Positions 46,257 to 56,399 of a DNA stretch of 64,000 nucleotides are shown piece by piece. Each line of letters opens with the position of its first letter. Within the stretch, counting starts at the first letter, position 1. The notes beneath the pieces were generated by a model that was given only the letters and a program-made list of their open reading frames with translations, searched no databases and was not told where the DNA came from. Location of the stretch: contig OX465282.1 of NCBI GenBank assembly GCA_949987705.1, positions 61,191,922-61,255,921 on the forward strand, written 5' to 3'. The position numbers were made by a program, and so were the translations under genes. This stretch comes from Thereva unica. Its lineage: Eukaryota > Arthropoda > Insecta > Diptera > Therevidae.

Positions 46257-46919
46257 ACCAGGATCAAGTAGAGTGTGTTATGAAAGCTTTGCAAATTCGA
46301 TAAAAAACACACAGTCACACTGATTTTCTAAGAGCTAATTTGAGAGGTAGTTGTGTCGCATTTTAATATTTTCAGACATCATGTAAACTATTTTTTTGTA
46401 AACAATAAATATGTATATATTTGCGTTAAAAAAATGTGCTTTACTTTCTTTACCTTCACTAAATTTTTTAACACAGTGTTGAGCGCCAAACATACTTCTG
46501 GGACAATTAGTGATATTAGTTGGCTTGACATTTTAAATAAGTAATGTAAACTTCTATAGCTATCGCCAGTAGCTAAGTATCTTAAGGTTACTGCCAGGCG
46601 CACTTTCACTGGAACTGCATCCCTCCAACCGGTATCTTTTTTTCAACCATTGGAGATATTTTTTGTATGAGGTATTCGAAATCGCTGCATGACATCCGAA
46701 CAAAATTAGCAAATTCTGCAGTTGGTCAGCGTAAAGTTCCGCAAGCAGGTTTTTCATGCTATTCCTAAAAAAATAATATTGTCAAAATATATATTTTATA
46801 TGCTAACCAACCAAGATAATTAGATCACTTGCAGGACTTCACCAGGAAAGTCTAAATTATCTTAGTCTAGGAATCTATTTTCACTTACTTTGTTCTATTT
46901 CTGTGTATAGACAGCATCC

Positions 46920-47445
46920 TTCTTCTTCTTCTTTGATCCGTTAGCTGGCGGTCCGAGCGGGACGTCCCCGCAACGGATACGCTGCTGTCGGTGCCGCTGG
47001 GTCCCGAACTCTATTCACGATTCGCTTCCATTCTTCTCGGGTTTTGGCGGTGTCTCGAGCCTCGGTAACTGATAATCTTTGATTCTTTAGGTCGCCCTCG
47101 ATATTCTTTAGCCAAGTTTTCTTCGGTGCCGATCGCTGGATTTTCCAGTCTGCGGGACGGTCTCGCCAGAGAAGTTTACGTGGCAAGCGGTTATCATCCA
47201 TTCGGCAAACATGTCCAAACCACCGTAGTCGACGTTTTTGCATTTCTTCTTCGATCAGTGTTTGCTGATCGCATCTTTGTCTGACAACCTCATTTCGAAG
47301 GCGATCACGGAGTGAGACACGGAGGATCTGCCTCAAACATCGCATTTGGAAGACCTCGAGCTTCTTAACGTCCGATTTGAGCAGTGTCCACGTTTCAGAT
47401 CCATAAAGAAGAATCGGAAGAATCAACGTTCGGTAAAGACGTAGT
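46920..47445 (-). mobile_element. RTE-a 3' fragment with 12-bp TSD
   Basis: 5'-truncated insertion containing one open frame of 161 codons (47426-46941: ILLYGSETWTLLKSDVKKLE, MQKRRLRWFGHVCRMDDNRL, GRPARTAS end) and a (GAAGAA)n tail. TAGACAGCATCC flanks it at 46908-46919 and 47446-47457. It interrupts exon 1 of the Harbinger transposase, so it is younger than that element. The open frame is a C-terminal fragment without RT. Confidence 0.92.
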
Positions 47446-47683
47446 TAGACAGCATCCACCACCTTCTTTTTTTCCATTTTCTTTTAATCACTCTATTACG
47501 ATTCACACTTAAGTAATAGCGATAAGTGCTAAATAAATAAATAGCAGCGTCTTCCGATGATCAACACAGACTGATTGATACGCGGACGTGTGGACGGCTC
47601 GCGGATTTATTCCCGGATGCATCTGTGGATCATCTCCCGGATGTATCTTTCGATGTGTAGTGCAGGCTTAAAAGATACGCTGG

Positions 47684-48110
47684 ATACCAATTAAAAAAGC
47701 TTTCACTTCTTTTCCATTAATGATTCTTGATGGCTATAAAAATTTGCAATACTTACAAAATGCCTTCAATGGCATAAAATATGATCTTACTCGCTCAAAA
47801 GATGTCATGTTTAAATTTGTTCTGTAAGTACCGTAGCATCATAAATCTGATAAATCTGAAAATGATAGAATATTATCGAATGGTTTACTGTTGCTACCAA
47901 ATGCTTTTCACACTTACCGGTAATTTTGGTCCACAACTCCTTGCAGAATTAAAGATGGCCAGCGTTTCCTATTAATATAACGGTAGCTTTCATTGGGTAG
48001 TGTGATCGGAATATGTATGCCATTAATGACACCAAAAATTTGCGTCCAAGCTTGGTATTTTAACATTGCAAACCTGCTCAACGGAACGATTTACCGAGGT
48101 CTTGCGAACG
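47684..48110 (-). pseudogene. Second Harbinger transposase relic
   Basis: Minus strand: IFGVINGIHIPITLPNESYR (the IGxxDGTHI motif with D changed to N), YINRKRWPSLILQGVVDQ, donor CCG|GTAAGT at 47917, a short intron with acceptor TACTTACAG near 47820, then NLNMTSFERV..., and after a stop IINGKEVKAFLIG (start of the second catalytic region). A separate lineage from the element at 45000-47477. Confidence 0.65.
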
Positions 48111-48359
48111 CAGAAAAGGTTTCCCACAACGCCGGAACATTCGACACATGATGCAAATTTGTATAATGTTATTGCCACCTTAAGTTCTACGGATAATGGT
48201 TCCTGTACAGTATTTTCTTTCGGCTTTAGTTTTGTAGATAACCTTCTGCATTCTGGAATGTTTCTTCGTCTACCCGAAAATCATCCAGCCAATCTTGTGT
48301 GTCTCTGGACTTATACATCTTTTGCCACCACTCCTTACTTCGATTTTTCAGCCATTATT

Positions 48360-48386
48360 TATTTATTTATTTATTTATTTAGTTTG
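48360..48386. repeat. (TTTA)n microsatellite
   Basis: About seven TTTA units, probably a decayed retrotransposon tail. Noncoding. Confidence 0.8.
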
Positions 48387-48689
48387 ATGTTTTAATCTAA
48401 GAACACTCAGTCTATATTGTAGTAGTTTTTGTCTTCATGCTGTAATGTTTGTAACATTTCTGTTATACAATGAGCACAATAATTTAATTTTAGTCCATGA
48501 TCACGATTAAATAGTATAATACTTTCAGTTGTCTGTGCACGACTGAAAACTCAGAAGTGGAAACGCATCGAGTTAAGTCGTTGAGTTGAAGTGTCATTTC
48601 AACTCAACCTCAACGCAACTCCACTCACATGGAAACACGGTAATACACATCCAGAGAGCCAGTCAATGCTAAAGAAGAAGTGTTATTTT

Positions 48690-49560
48690 AAAAATGAATA
48701 TACCAAAAAATGGTAATTTATAAAGAAAGGTCGAATGCTATTTGAAGCACTGTGCTCTATTTGCAGTTCACATACTTCCTTAAGCCATAGTGGTTAATCT
48801 GGCATCCAACAGCACATTGCCACAAATCCTCATAAATCCCATAGCAAAACCGCTTCAAGCTCTAAGCCTATTTCTAGTTTTATGATAAAAAAGTATTCTG
48901 AAGAAGACATTTTAATAGCCGCTGCTGAGTTAACTATGGCGCAACAGTGTGTTAAAAAATTTAAATAAACATCGTTTTTTAGAATAGCAATATATACTAG
49001 CCACCATAATGCTGCTGTTTCTCCTTGGTAATCCAATGCTTTAACGAAAAAGATGGCCAGCGATCGAAGCTATTAAAATTAGTCTTTTAAATAATGAAAG
49101 TTCTGAAACAATCATTAATTATTCCAAGACTTCTCTCGAAAATCTGAATATTCCCCTGGATAATCTTACTGCTTTTGCAGAGATAACTCGAATACTAACT
49201 TCGGAGGTCTTCATAAAGCTGGACGTAATACCGTGTTTTTTAAACTGAACTCCAAATTGGGCAGAGATAATGAAGGCATTAGATGTCCCGCACATTTTTG
49301 CACCTCACTCTATTAACAGCCTCTGATGTTTTGACTGTCGATTGGTGAAGCGATAGTCGTCTAGATATTCAATTACTTTTGTATCTACACCGTGCGCACC
49401 GAAAACTCAAGGAGATTTTGAATAAGCTGGTGTTTCTTACAAAAATCCTATGCTGGGACTAGGTGGTTATTCACTATTAGGTACCAGTAGTTAAACGAAA
49501 ATTGAAACTGTGGCAGCCAAAGATTGATCGAATATTTCAAAATGCTTATCAACACACTGG
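48690..49560 (+). pseudogene. hAT-like transposase relic
   Basis: Plus strand, several frames: a BED-type zinc finger trace (CSICSSHTS...IQQHIATNPHKSH near 48755-48840), MIKKYSEEDILIAAAELTMA, later KLGRDNEGIRCPAHFLHL (the typical hAT 'CxAHxLxL' block near 49260) and a C-terminal stretch near 49470. Stops throughout. No terminal repeats or TSD were fixed. Confidence 0.5.
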
Positions 49561-49950
49561 ATACAATTAAATATTTTATTTGTTTCGATTGCTTTTATGA
49601 ACCGTTAAATAACAACATTTCCTAATAAAATATAAATCAACACGCACCACATACTTCACGTAAAACAAACCGACGACTGGTGAGGTCGTTCCTATTGTGC
49701 ATCGATAATCTTGTAGGATAAATTGAAACGACCATTCATTGAAAATAACGAAAATGTTCAAGCTTTCATAAAAAATTCAACAATTCATTTGGTAGAGATT
49801 CTTTTTTGGCTCAAATTTGCCGTGGAATGCCCGCGTGTACAGGGGCCAGTTCACGCAATTCGACACTCGACGTCCATCGGCTGATCAAGAGTTCTGACCA
49901 CCCTAGGCTAATTATGAGGACGCGCCCCCGCCAGGTGTGTTACGGACGGC

Positions 49951-50265
49951 CTAAAAAGTAGTAAATTCATCATTTACTTGCCACAGTACAGGGTCACTTG
50001 ACGGAATAGACGACTTTTCTTCTATTAGAATTTCGTCTTCATTGCAGATCGTCGGCTTCGTCGCTACTGGACGGAGAAACGTAACAGCCCACGGTAGAGG
50101 AGCTAGGGCAAGAAATCGCTGGCGATAGTGCAGCATTCGTTACCGTTGCGCTTCTTTCTACAGAGTTCGTAAAAAATGTTTCTAATTTACGAGTTCCTTT
50201 GCCTTTTTTCTGTATTCTGCTCCACTAGGCTTTTTTACTATCGAACTATTCTCATTACCACTCAT
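49951..50265 (-). pseudogene. hAT (ZMYM-type) ORF N-terminal remnant
   Basis: From ATG 50265-50263: MSGNENSSIVKKPSGAEYRK, then stops, then a later frame CNEDEILIEEKSSIPSSDP and DPVLWQVNDEF. The Lys-rich start SGAEYRKKA is typical of TTF/ZMYM-like hAT proteins. The zinc finger, dimerisation and catalytic parts are missing (internal deletion). Confidence 0.6.
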
Positions 50266-50432
50266 AGTCTTAAAAAACGACAGAAACACTAACGAAAGGA
50301 CAATAAATATCACGGAGAGCGACGATTTCAAAAGAGATAAAACAAATGAGTGAAGCGCGGCAAAGTATACTAACTATTAACCACACCGCACACCGTCGAT
50401 GATGTGTTTCATTGCGTGCGGCAAGCTGCGCT

Positions 50433-50680
50433 GAGTGCCTAGTGCGAGTTTTGTTTAATTCGCCTCACAGAAACGCACGTATACGTGAAAATTATTTTGT
50501 ATGGGAGTTTAAACGGTGCAACCTAGACGATAAAGAATAGAATACGATACAGAGTCATCTAGCGGCAAACGTTAGAATTAGGTTGCACCGTTTAAATTCC
50601 GAATTTCCCATACAAAATGAAGTTAAAATTTTAGGCCCGTTCTTGCGAGGCGAATTTAGCAAAACTCGCACTAGGCACTC
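50433..50680. mobile_element. MITE nested in the hAT element
   Basis: About 248 bp with inverted GAGTGCCTAGTGCGAG...CTCGCACTAGGCACTC arms and an inner inverted GTTTAAACGGTGCAACCT. If the ends are extended to CNGAGTGCC the pattern looks hAT-like, but no 8-bp TSD was found. Confidence 0.75.
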
Positions 50681-52055
50681 TGTTTCCAGCCCACCCACTC
50701 GCTCGATCATCGACCGATTCGAGTAACAAGTCAGTGTTTGTTTTACGCGCTCTTTTTAAAATTTCAAAATTTATTGTTAAAATCAGGGACTCTCAAGTCT
50801 CAAGCACATTTAGTGTTAGTGTTTTTGTCTCGGTCTAGTTGAAATATGTAGGATAGATGCAATGATGCTATATTAGTGCATGCGAAGACACGATTTCAGC
50901 CCGCCCCCAATTCCTCGTGCCCTAGGCTGCAGACTAATTAGCCTAAGGGTTAATCAGGCCCTGTCGACGTCGACATCGACGCTTTATGAAACCGACATTA
51001 GTTTCAACGACGTTGAATTTGGGTTCAAATAAGTCGACGTGTCGAATGTCGTCTTCACAAAATAACTGACCCCAAAAAGCAAACAAAATCTCATAAAACG
51101 GCTATAATAATACTGTTACTTTTGACATTATACATAAGCAGGAAGTGTAATAATATTAAACTTCAATTAATTAATTAATTAAGCAAATTCATAATAACAT
51201 TTGAAAATCTTAACTCCGAATTTATTTTTCTACATAGTGGTTTTTCTAACTAAACTCTTCCTGGAGCAGTTTTATTTTTTAATTTTCGACTATCACGTAG
51301 TTGATGTTTTTCTACTGCATTTCGCTTGTACAGAACTGCTAGAAGTTTAGTGTGAATTTATTTCTTCTCTTACAGTTCTTCTTACAGAATAATGTGTGTT
51401 TCAGGAGACCAAAATGTTGATGCTAATTGAAGCGTTACATACTTTGGCAGTAGCTGCTTGATCCGTAGGCTTAGATGAATTATTTTGTTTCCACCCTTAG
51501 AATTTGAATCTGTTAATAAGCTAATAATTCATTCATTAATGAGACAATTTCTTTCTTGCAAAGGTCTATTTATCGAGAAAGAAGATTCAACATTACTGCT
51601 GCCAGAGAGCCAGGTCCATATGATCTCGCATGGGGACACTTCTAAACTTCTTCTTCTTCTAGTAGCGTTATATGAAAAACTTCATACAATCCGCAACCAG
51701 TCTTAGCAATTAAATTCTTATTTGTCACTAATGTTTTTTTGATGTTATATTTAAAACCTCGCCATACCTAAAATATGTTTAATACAATTGCAAATTTTTT
51801 ACTTCATTTATTTGAGATACTCTTTGCTATCCATTATAATTTCTTATCTTCGGTCCGTTTGAATTTAATTTTTCAGTTAATTGGTACCACAACTAATTTT
51901 TTAACATACCAAAAGCAAAATTCGACACCAACTTTGGCGTCGAGAAGATTAACGACACTTTTAAAACGACAAACATAAAACGTCGACTTGCGTGAACCCA
52001 AAACGACGTTTAACGCGTCGTTTTCAGTCGATGTCGAATTGCGTGAACTGGCCCC

Positions 52056-54465
52056 AGCTTAGTTCTTGGCCATTCAAATCGTCAAGTTTAGCCGTCGGAG
52101 ACCGTATGAGATCTCCTTAAAAAGCGAAGTGGCCGTTGTTCGCCCGCTGTAAGCCCATTTTTTAGTTTTACTTTATAAAAGAAAGTACAATTACCTAATA
52201 AAACCTATGCTGCTCTACGATAATCGGTGTAGGGATTATTAAAGTTTAAGTAAATTAAAAACTTTGCGAAACGTCTTTTCGTAAATATCCTATCTTAAAT
52301 CGAAAGTGTCGGATGCCCCCTATTTTGAGAACAATTTTACTTTTCAAATATACTCAGAAATCACATCTTAACGGATTAGACTCGTAGTTTGAAACAATAA
52401 GTTATCATTAAAACGGCTTTTAAAAACTATCTACGCATCGAATTGATTTGTTTGTAGTCGATTAAAAAATTGTACAAATAATTCGGTCAATAAACGTTTT
52501 AATATTTTTGTAAACATCTATAAATTTAATTTTACTTTAATTTCAAACTAATTTTTGTAAACGAAATAAACAACGTACGGAAAGGTTTGCACCCCCTGTA
52601 ATCAACACCGTTTAAAAAGCACAGCAAGAGTCTTTGCTCGTTATTGTATCTACTGCGTACCACGAGTCCAGCTACCTGAGCGAACAGATACCTTTCGGAT
52701 GTACTTATTGTTTAATTCGTTTCCTCTTGCTAAAACGAGCGAGTAGAGGCAGTATTCCCACCATATTTCTGCCGTTATACAAACGTCAGTGCAACAGGGA
52801 TTATAAAGAAATCGATAGTCGCCCAAAGGAGTTGCTCAATTTGACGGGGTACTGACGTCACACCAGGCCAGGATAGATAGGGGAATTAACTTTTACTGCA
52901 CAAACACAAAAGAATCTTGATATAAGGATATTTCCTTCCCATTAAATTTCAAGAGATTCTGGCGGTTGCTTAGTGTTGATTTGGTCCAAAAAAAATTTAT
53001 CCACAAACATTTTTCTCTTCCAAAAAATAACAACGCAAAATTCCCACCCCACGACTTTTGGCGCTTTGTCTGTATTTTCATTTTCACTGCCGATGAAAAT
53101 TCCCGGAAAATCGAGTCAATACTCATACCGTTTGGCAAAGTGGTAGAGGGGGCGAGAAGCTGACACCAAGGCACAGATGATATTGTTCAGATTATTTTGT
53201 TGTTTTGGATAAAAATTTGTATTCCTAAAGACAAGTTGTCCGGGCAGTGAAGACAACAATTCGACTGTTCGAGGGAATTCATCCTTGTTCTAGGGACTCC
53301 TTGTGTGGGGGTTACGTAAATTTTCTAAGGAAACTAACGCAAGCAAAAAGAGACGCAATTCCTAGTATTATCGGGCGAAATTGGGGCTCTTTGCAGATAT
53401 TAATGGGAGTTTTACGGAAAAAAACATTTGAAACCTTTATTTTTTTGTTGCAGAGATTTTTTACCTTTTCGGCGACTTCGATATCAATATTTTGGGCCTT
53501 TATTCCGTGAACGCACAATTTGGATACTAAGAAATACTAGACAATTTCGGAGGCAATATTTTATCCGTTCACGTTTTCGTGGTATGATTTTACTCAAAGA
53601 TGTTTTGGCGGCACTGGAATAGTTTACGAGAATTTTCTGGGAAGCTATTGATTTTTTTAATGGATGTGAAATATAAAAAAATTTATTGCGTATGTGAGAC
53701 TGTTTATTTTGAAAGTGTCAAAACTATTTTTCAATACACATTACAATAAATGACTGCCCCAGAAAAAACATTTCCAATAAAAATCGTGAGGGGTCAAATG
53801 ACCATGTCTTTTGCAACGCTGCCTCCCGGACTATTCAATTTATTTGCTCTTATCAGCGATATTTCTCATTTTTAATCTATTTCAAAGTCTGCTACTAGGT
53901 AGGCAGTTAGGTGAATGGCTACGTCCAGTACAACCGGAGGCCCAATTAGCTCTTTGCACGCCGTTTTTTTTTGCCACAACTCGTGCAGCTTTTGTTTGAA
54001 GTTATGCTTCTTTAGGCGCGTTTGGAAAATATGAGAGTAAATTTTGAGGAATTCGCAACACAGGAATGCGCTACACAGGAATCCGAGAAGGCGTAGATCG
54101 TAGGATATGGGCGAAGGGGTGGAGGCAGTGGAAGGCGAGCATTCTTCATGCGCATTGGGATTATCATTATTATGGGCATATGAAAATTCGTAGCCGATGC
54201 CGGTTCACGACGTCGATGGGTGAGGGGTTTTTATCCTGAGGTTATGGAGGGGAATAAATTACATGTCGAAGTCTTCAGCTAACCGAGATTTTGGGTTTTT
54301 TGTGGGAATAGGAAGATTCGTAGTTTATAAGGCACAAATAGATTAGCCTCGCCAAACTGGCTGTGCTTTTATTTTTGTATCGCTGACTTGCATTTGTCAG
54401 AGTTATTTTACCAGTATACCTAGCTAATATCCAAAATCTGCGACTCTTTTGACAAGCTCTCTTTA
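52056..54465. other. No gene recognised
   Basis: AT-rich. Open frames of 60-93 codons exist on both strands (for example 52893-53174 and 53247-53510) without splice context or family resemblance, and they overlap one another. Confidence 0.4.
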
Positions 54466-54474
54466 TTGGACGAC

Positions 54475-55700
54475 ACAATGACCCAGCTTAAAGCGGACTT
54501 AAAATTGCAGTTCTCCCATCTTGGAACGGAGCTTTCTAATTTAAAGGATTTAATGAAAGTCATTCGTGAAATCAAACCCTCTCCCCCCAATAACATCGTG
54601 ATAGATGCTGAACCAAATGTTCGGACAATTTCACTCTCCGAGGAACTGGATGATCACCGCTTAAATTGGAAGGATAATTTCACCATCGGCTCTCCCAATT
54701 TAAACACTTCCACCAGCAAACACTGTCGATTTCCGCTGGCCCATCTCAGAACTTGCCATCTGTTCACCTTCCGGAAACAGTGAATAAATTTGGAACTACG
54801 TGGTCTCTTGAAGAGTGGGAAAGGAGACTAGAAAAAATCGACTCTAAAAACAGGTTGCTTGCAACAGCAAAAAACACCAAGCAACAATTAAAAACACCTC
54901 GAAGGGTCAATAAAAAAAACACCATCAATATCTCTCCATTAGATGAGGCCACCTCAACTTATTTCCTCAAGGGCGTGCCAGCGAAGGCAGATTCTTCCTG
55001 GGTGAGCAGCGTATTTCAAACAGATTACTGCGTGAAACTTCTGAGCTGCAAAGAATTATGCAAAAATAGGAAATTCAAGAGTCTCAAAGTAGTCTTCCCT
55101 ACAAAATACGAGTGGTTGTTCTTCCATTCAACTGACACCTTTAGATGGAGAAACCTAACACTCAGCCGATGGGTAAATAAATCTAAGATAGCAATAGATA
55201 ACAATAAATCTAAGATTAATAGAGTAATAGGTGTACCGAATAAAACCAATCCAATCCCAGTTTTAAGCCACAATAGATCAGATTCACTACCCCAGCATGT
55301 AAGTTCCTCTAATATTAATCGTGTTCCTACTAAAACTATTAATATGACTAACACTTTTCCGACTTCTTCTAATCCGAATACTACTAACGCTAATACTACA
55401 AACTCACTAACAATCAATACAGTACGCCATACTACTCACAATCCTTACCCTAACTTCGCTCGTAGTCACGTCATCGTCGGCGGTCGTTCCTTCGCTGACA
55501 ATAATTCGATTCCGACACAACTTCCTTCAGTTACGAATGACACACGGGAATCGGTGGATATTTCTGTAAGCCGCAGCAACAACATTCCTATCACAAAACC
55601 TGCTTTCTTGAACCCATTACAACCACCGATTGTAAAAAACACCTTGATCTCGGCGGATTCGAGTGATAGTCGGTATTTGCTATCTCGGTTACGAAAATGA
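54475..55700 (+). pseudogene. K ORF1 (gag-like)
   Basis: Starts MTQLKADLKLQFSHLG (54478) with a probable coiled coil (residues 1-40), shifts frame near 54770 (RKQ stop versus PETVNKFGTTWSLEEWERRL), then a conserved-looking block (FLKGVPAKADSSWVSSVFQT, WLFFHSTDTFRWRNL) and a long Asn/Thr/Ser-rich low-complexity C-terminus (55200-55550). Stop TGA at 55698-55700. ORF1 proteins coat the RNA (family knowledge). No CCHC knuckle is seen. One frameshift, otherwise open. Confidence 0.75.
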
Positions 55701-56390
55701 AGGTTTATGACAATGTTAGGCTTTTCCTCGCCTACATGCATAATAAGCCTGATTCTACCTGTATTCATGGTAAAATAAGGACCAGCCTTACCATCGCGAT
55801 CCAACAGGAAGGTTTTCCCACGGATCATGCTGCCTTGCTCGAACTATACACTAGGTACCACGAGCATTTCGGCGTTAACTCCCAACAAGTCGATAAGGAT
55901 CTCTCCGCTTATGCTGCTCATGTAAGATCGCTACATGTTTCACAGCTCCAAAAAAGCCGCGATGAGGCGAATAGATATTACCGCCCACAACTAGTTACTT
56001 CCCCAATTGCCGATCCCTCCCCGTCGCTTCTCCGTAAACCTATCCTACCCGAGATAAGAATCTTTTACCCCAACTGTAATGGTATTAGAACCAAAATTAA
56101 TAATCTTTTTATTGACTCCAAATCATGTCGTTAATGTACTTGTACTCACCGAAACCTGGTTAAATGATTCATTCCTAAATGAAGAAATTTTGGACAGCAG
56201 CTGGACAATCTACAGGTGCGATAGAGACTACAGTTCCACTGGTCTCACAAGAGGGGGTGGAGTCCTTATAGCTGTCAAAAACTCTTTAGATAGTGAATTG
56301 ATTACGACTCCTCGTTCAAAATCCTTTGAACACGTCTTCATACGTATCAAATCTGCCCTGAAGCAACCCGCTCCCATAAAAAACACTATT
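55697..56390 (+). pseudogene. K ORF2 N-terminus, start of endonuclease
   Basis: ATG at 55697 overlaps the ORF1 stop as ATGA, a coupling seen in several non-LTR elements. It has an unidentified N-terminal region (MKVYDNVRLFLAYMHNKPDS...), then the APE endonuclease start IRIFYPNCNGIRTKINNLF. After a frameshift near 56115 it continues VLVLTETWLNDSFLNEEI (catalytic Glu in TETW), YRCDRDYSSTGLTRGGGVLI and FEHVFIRI, and is cut off near 56385 by the RTE insertion. Confidence 0.8.
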
Positions 56391-56399
56391 GCTACGAAT

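Larger units (their letters stand above)
45000..47477 (-). pseudogene. Harbinger transposase (DDE, multi-exon)
   Basis: Start MEKKKVVDAV at 47477, cut by the RTE insertion and followed by an in-frame TAG. A helix-turn-helix region follows, with one frameshift (46757-46460: VRLAVTLRYLATGDSYRSL, LFKMSSQLISLIVPEVCLAL). Donor AG|GTAAAG lies near 46460. Intron 45603-46460 follows, then acceptor TTTACAG, then MPKSTDVWF, FPHCIGAWDGKHVMI (first catalytic Asp in the IGAxDGKH motif), IGCPGRTSYGGVYNQSIL and YVFLADAAFPLSAHIIKPFP (second Asp region). C-terminal remnants extend to about 45000. Stops and frameshifts at 45440 and elsewhere mean it is dead. It would cut and paste the element at a TWA target (family knowledge). 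Confidence 0.82.
44960..47600 (-). mobile_element. PIF/Harbinger DNA transposon (decayed)
   Basis: Holds a spliced transposase on the minus strand and a BESS-like accessory ORF on the plus strand, the two-gene content typical of animal Harbinger elements. Terminal inverted repeats and TSD were not located, so the borders are approximate. An RTE-a 3' fragment (46920-47445) is inserted in the first exon. Confidence 0.75.
49875..50963 (-). mobile_element. hAT element nested in the outer element, 8-bp TSD
   Basis: Termini (minus strand) CAGGGCCTGATTAA and, at the other end, inverted CATCGGCTGATCAA. Exact 8-bp TSD TCGACGTC at 49867-49874 and 50964-50971. Subterminal GCCTAGGGC blocks are typical of ZMYM-type hAT elements. 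It contains a transposase N-terminus remnant and a smaller MITE. Confidence 0.88.
49842..52055. mobile_element. GGGGCCAGTTCACGC-terminus DNA element (outer)
   Basis: Inverted termini GGGGCCAGTTCACGCAATTC at 49842 and its complement ending at 52055. Subterminal inverted sequence (CGACATCGAC, GTTGGGTTC-type, AAGTCGACG) extends about 150 bp. Without the nested hAT insertion it is about 1.1 kb. Its interior is AT-rich and the open frames there (51485-51978) are unrecognised. No clear TSD. Confidence 0.75.
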
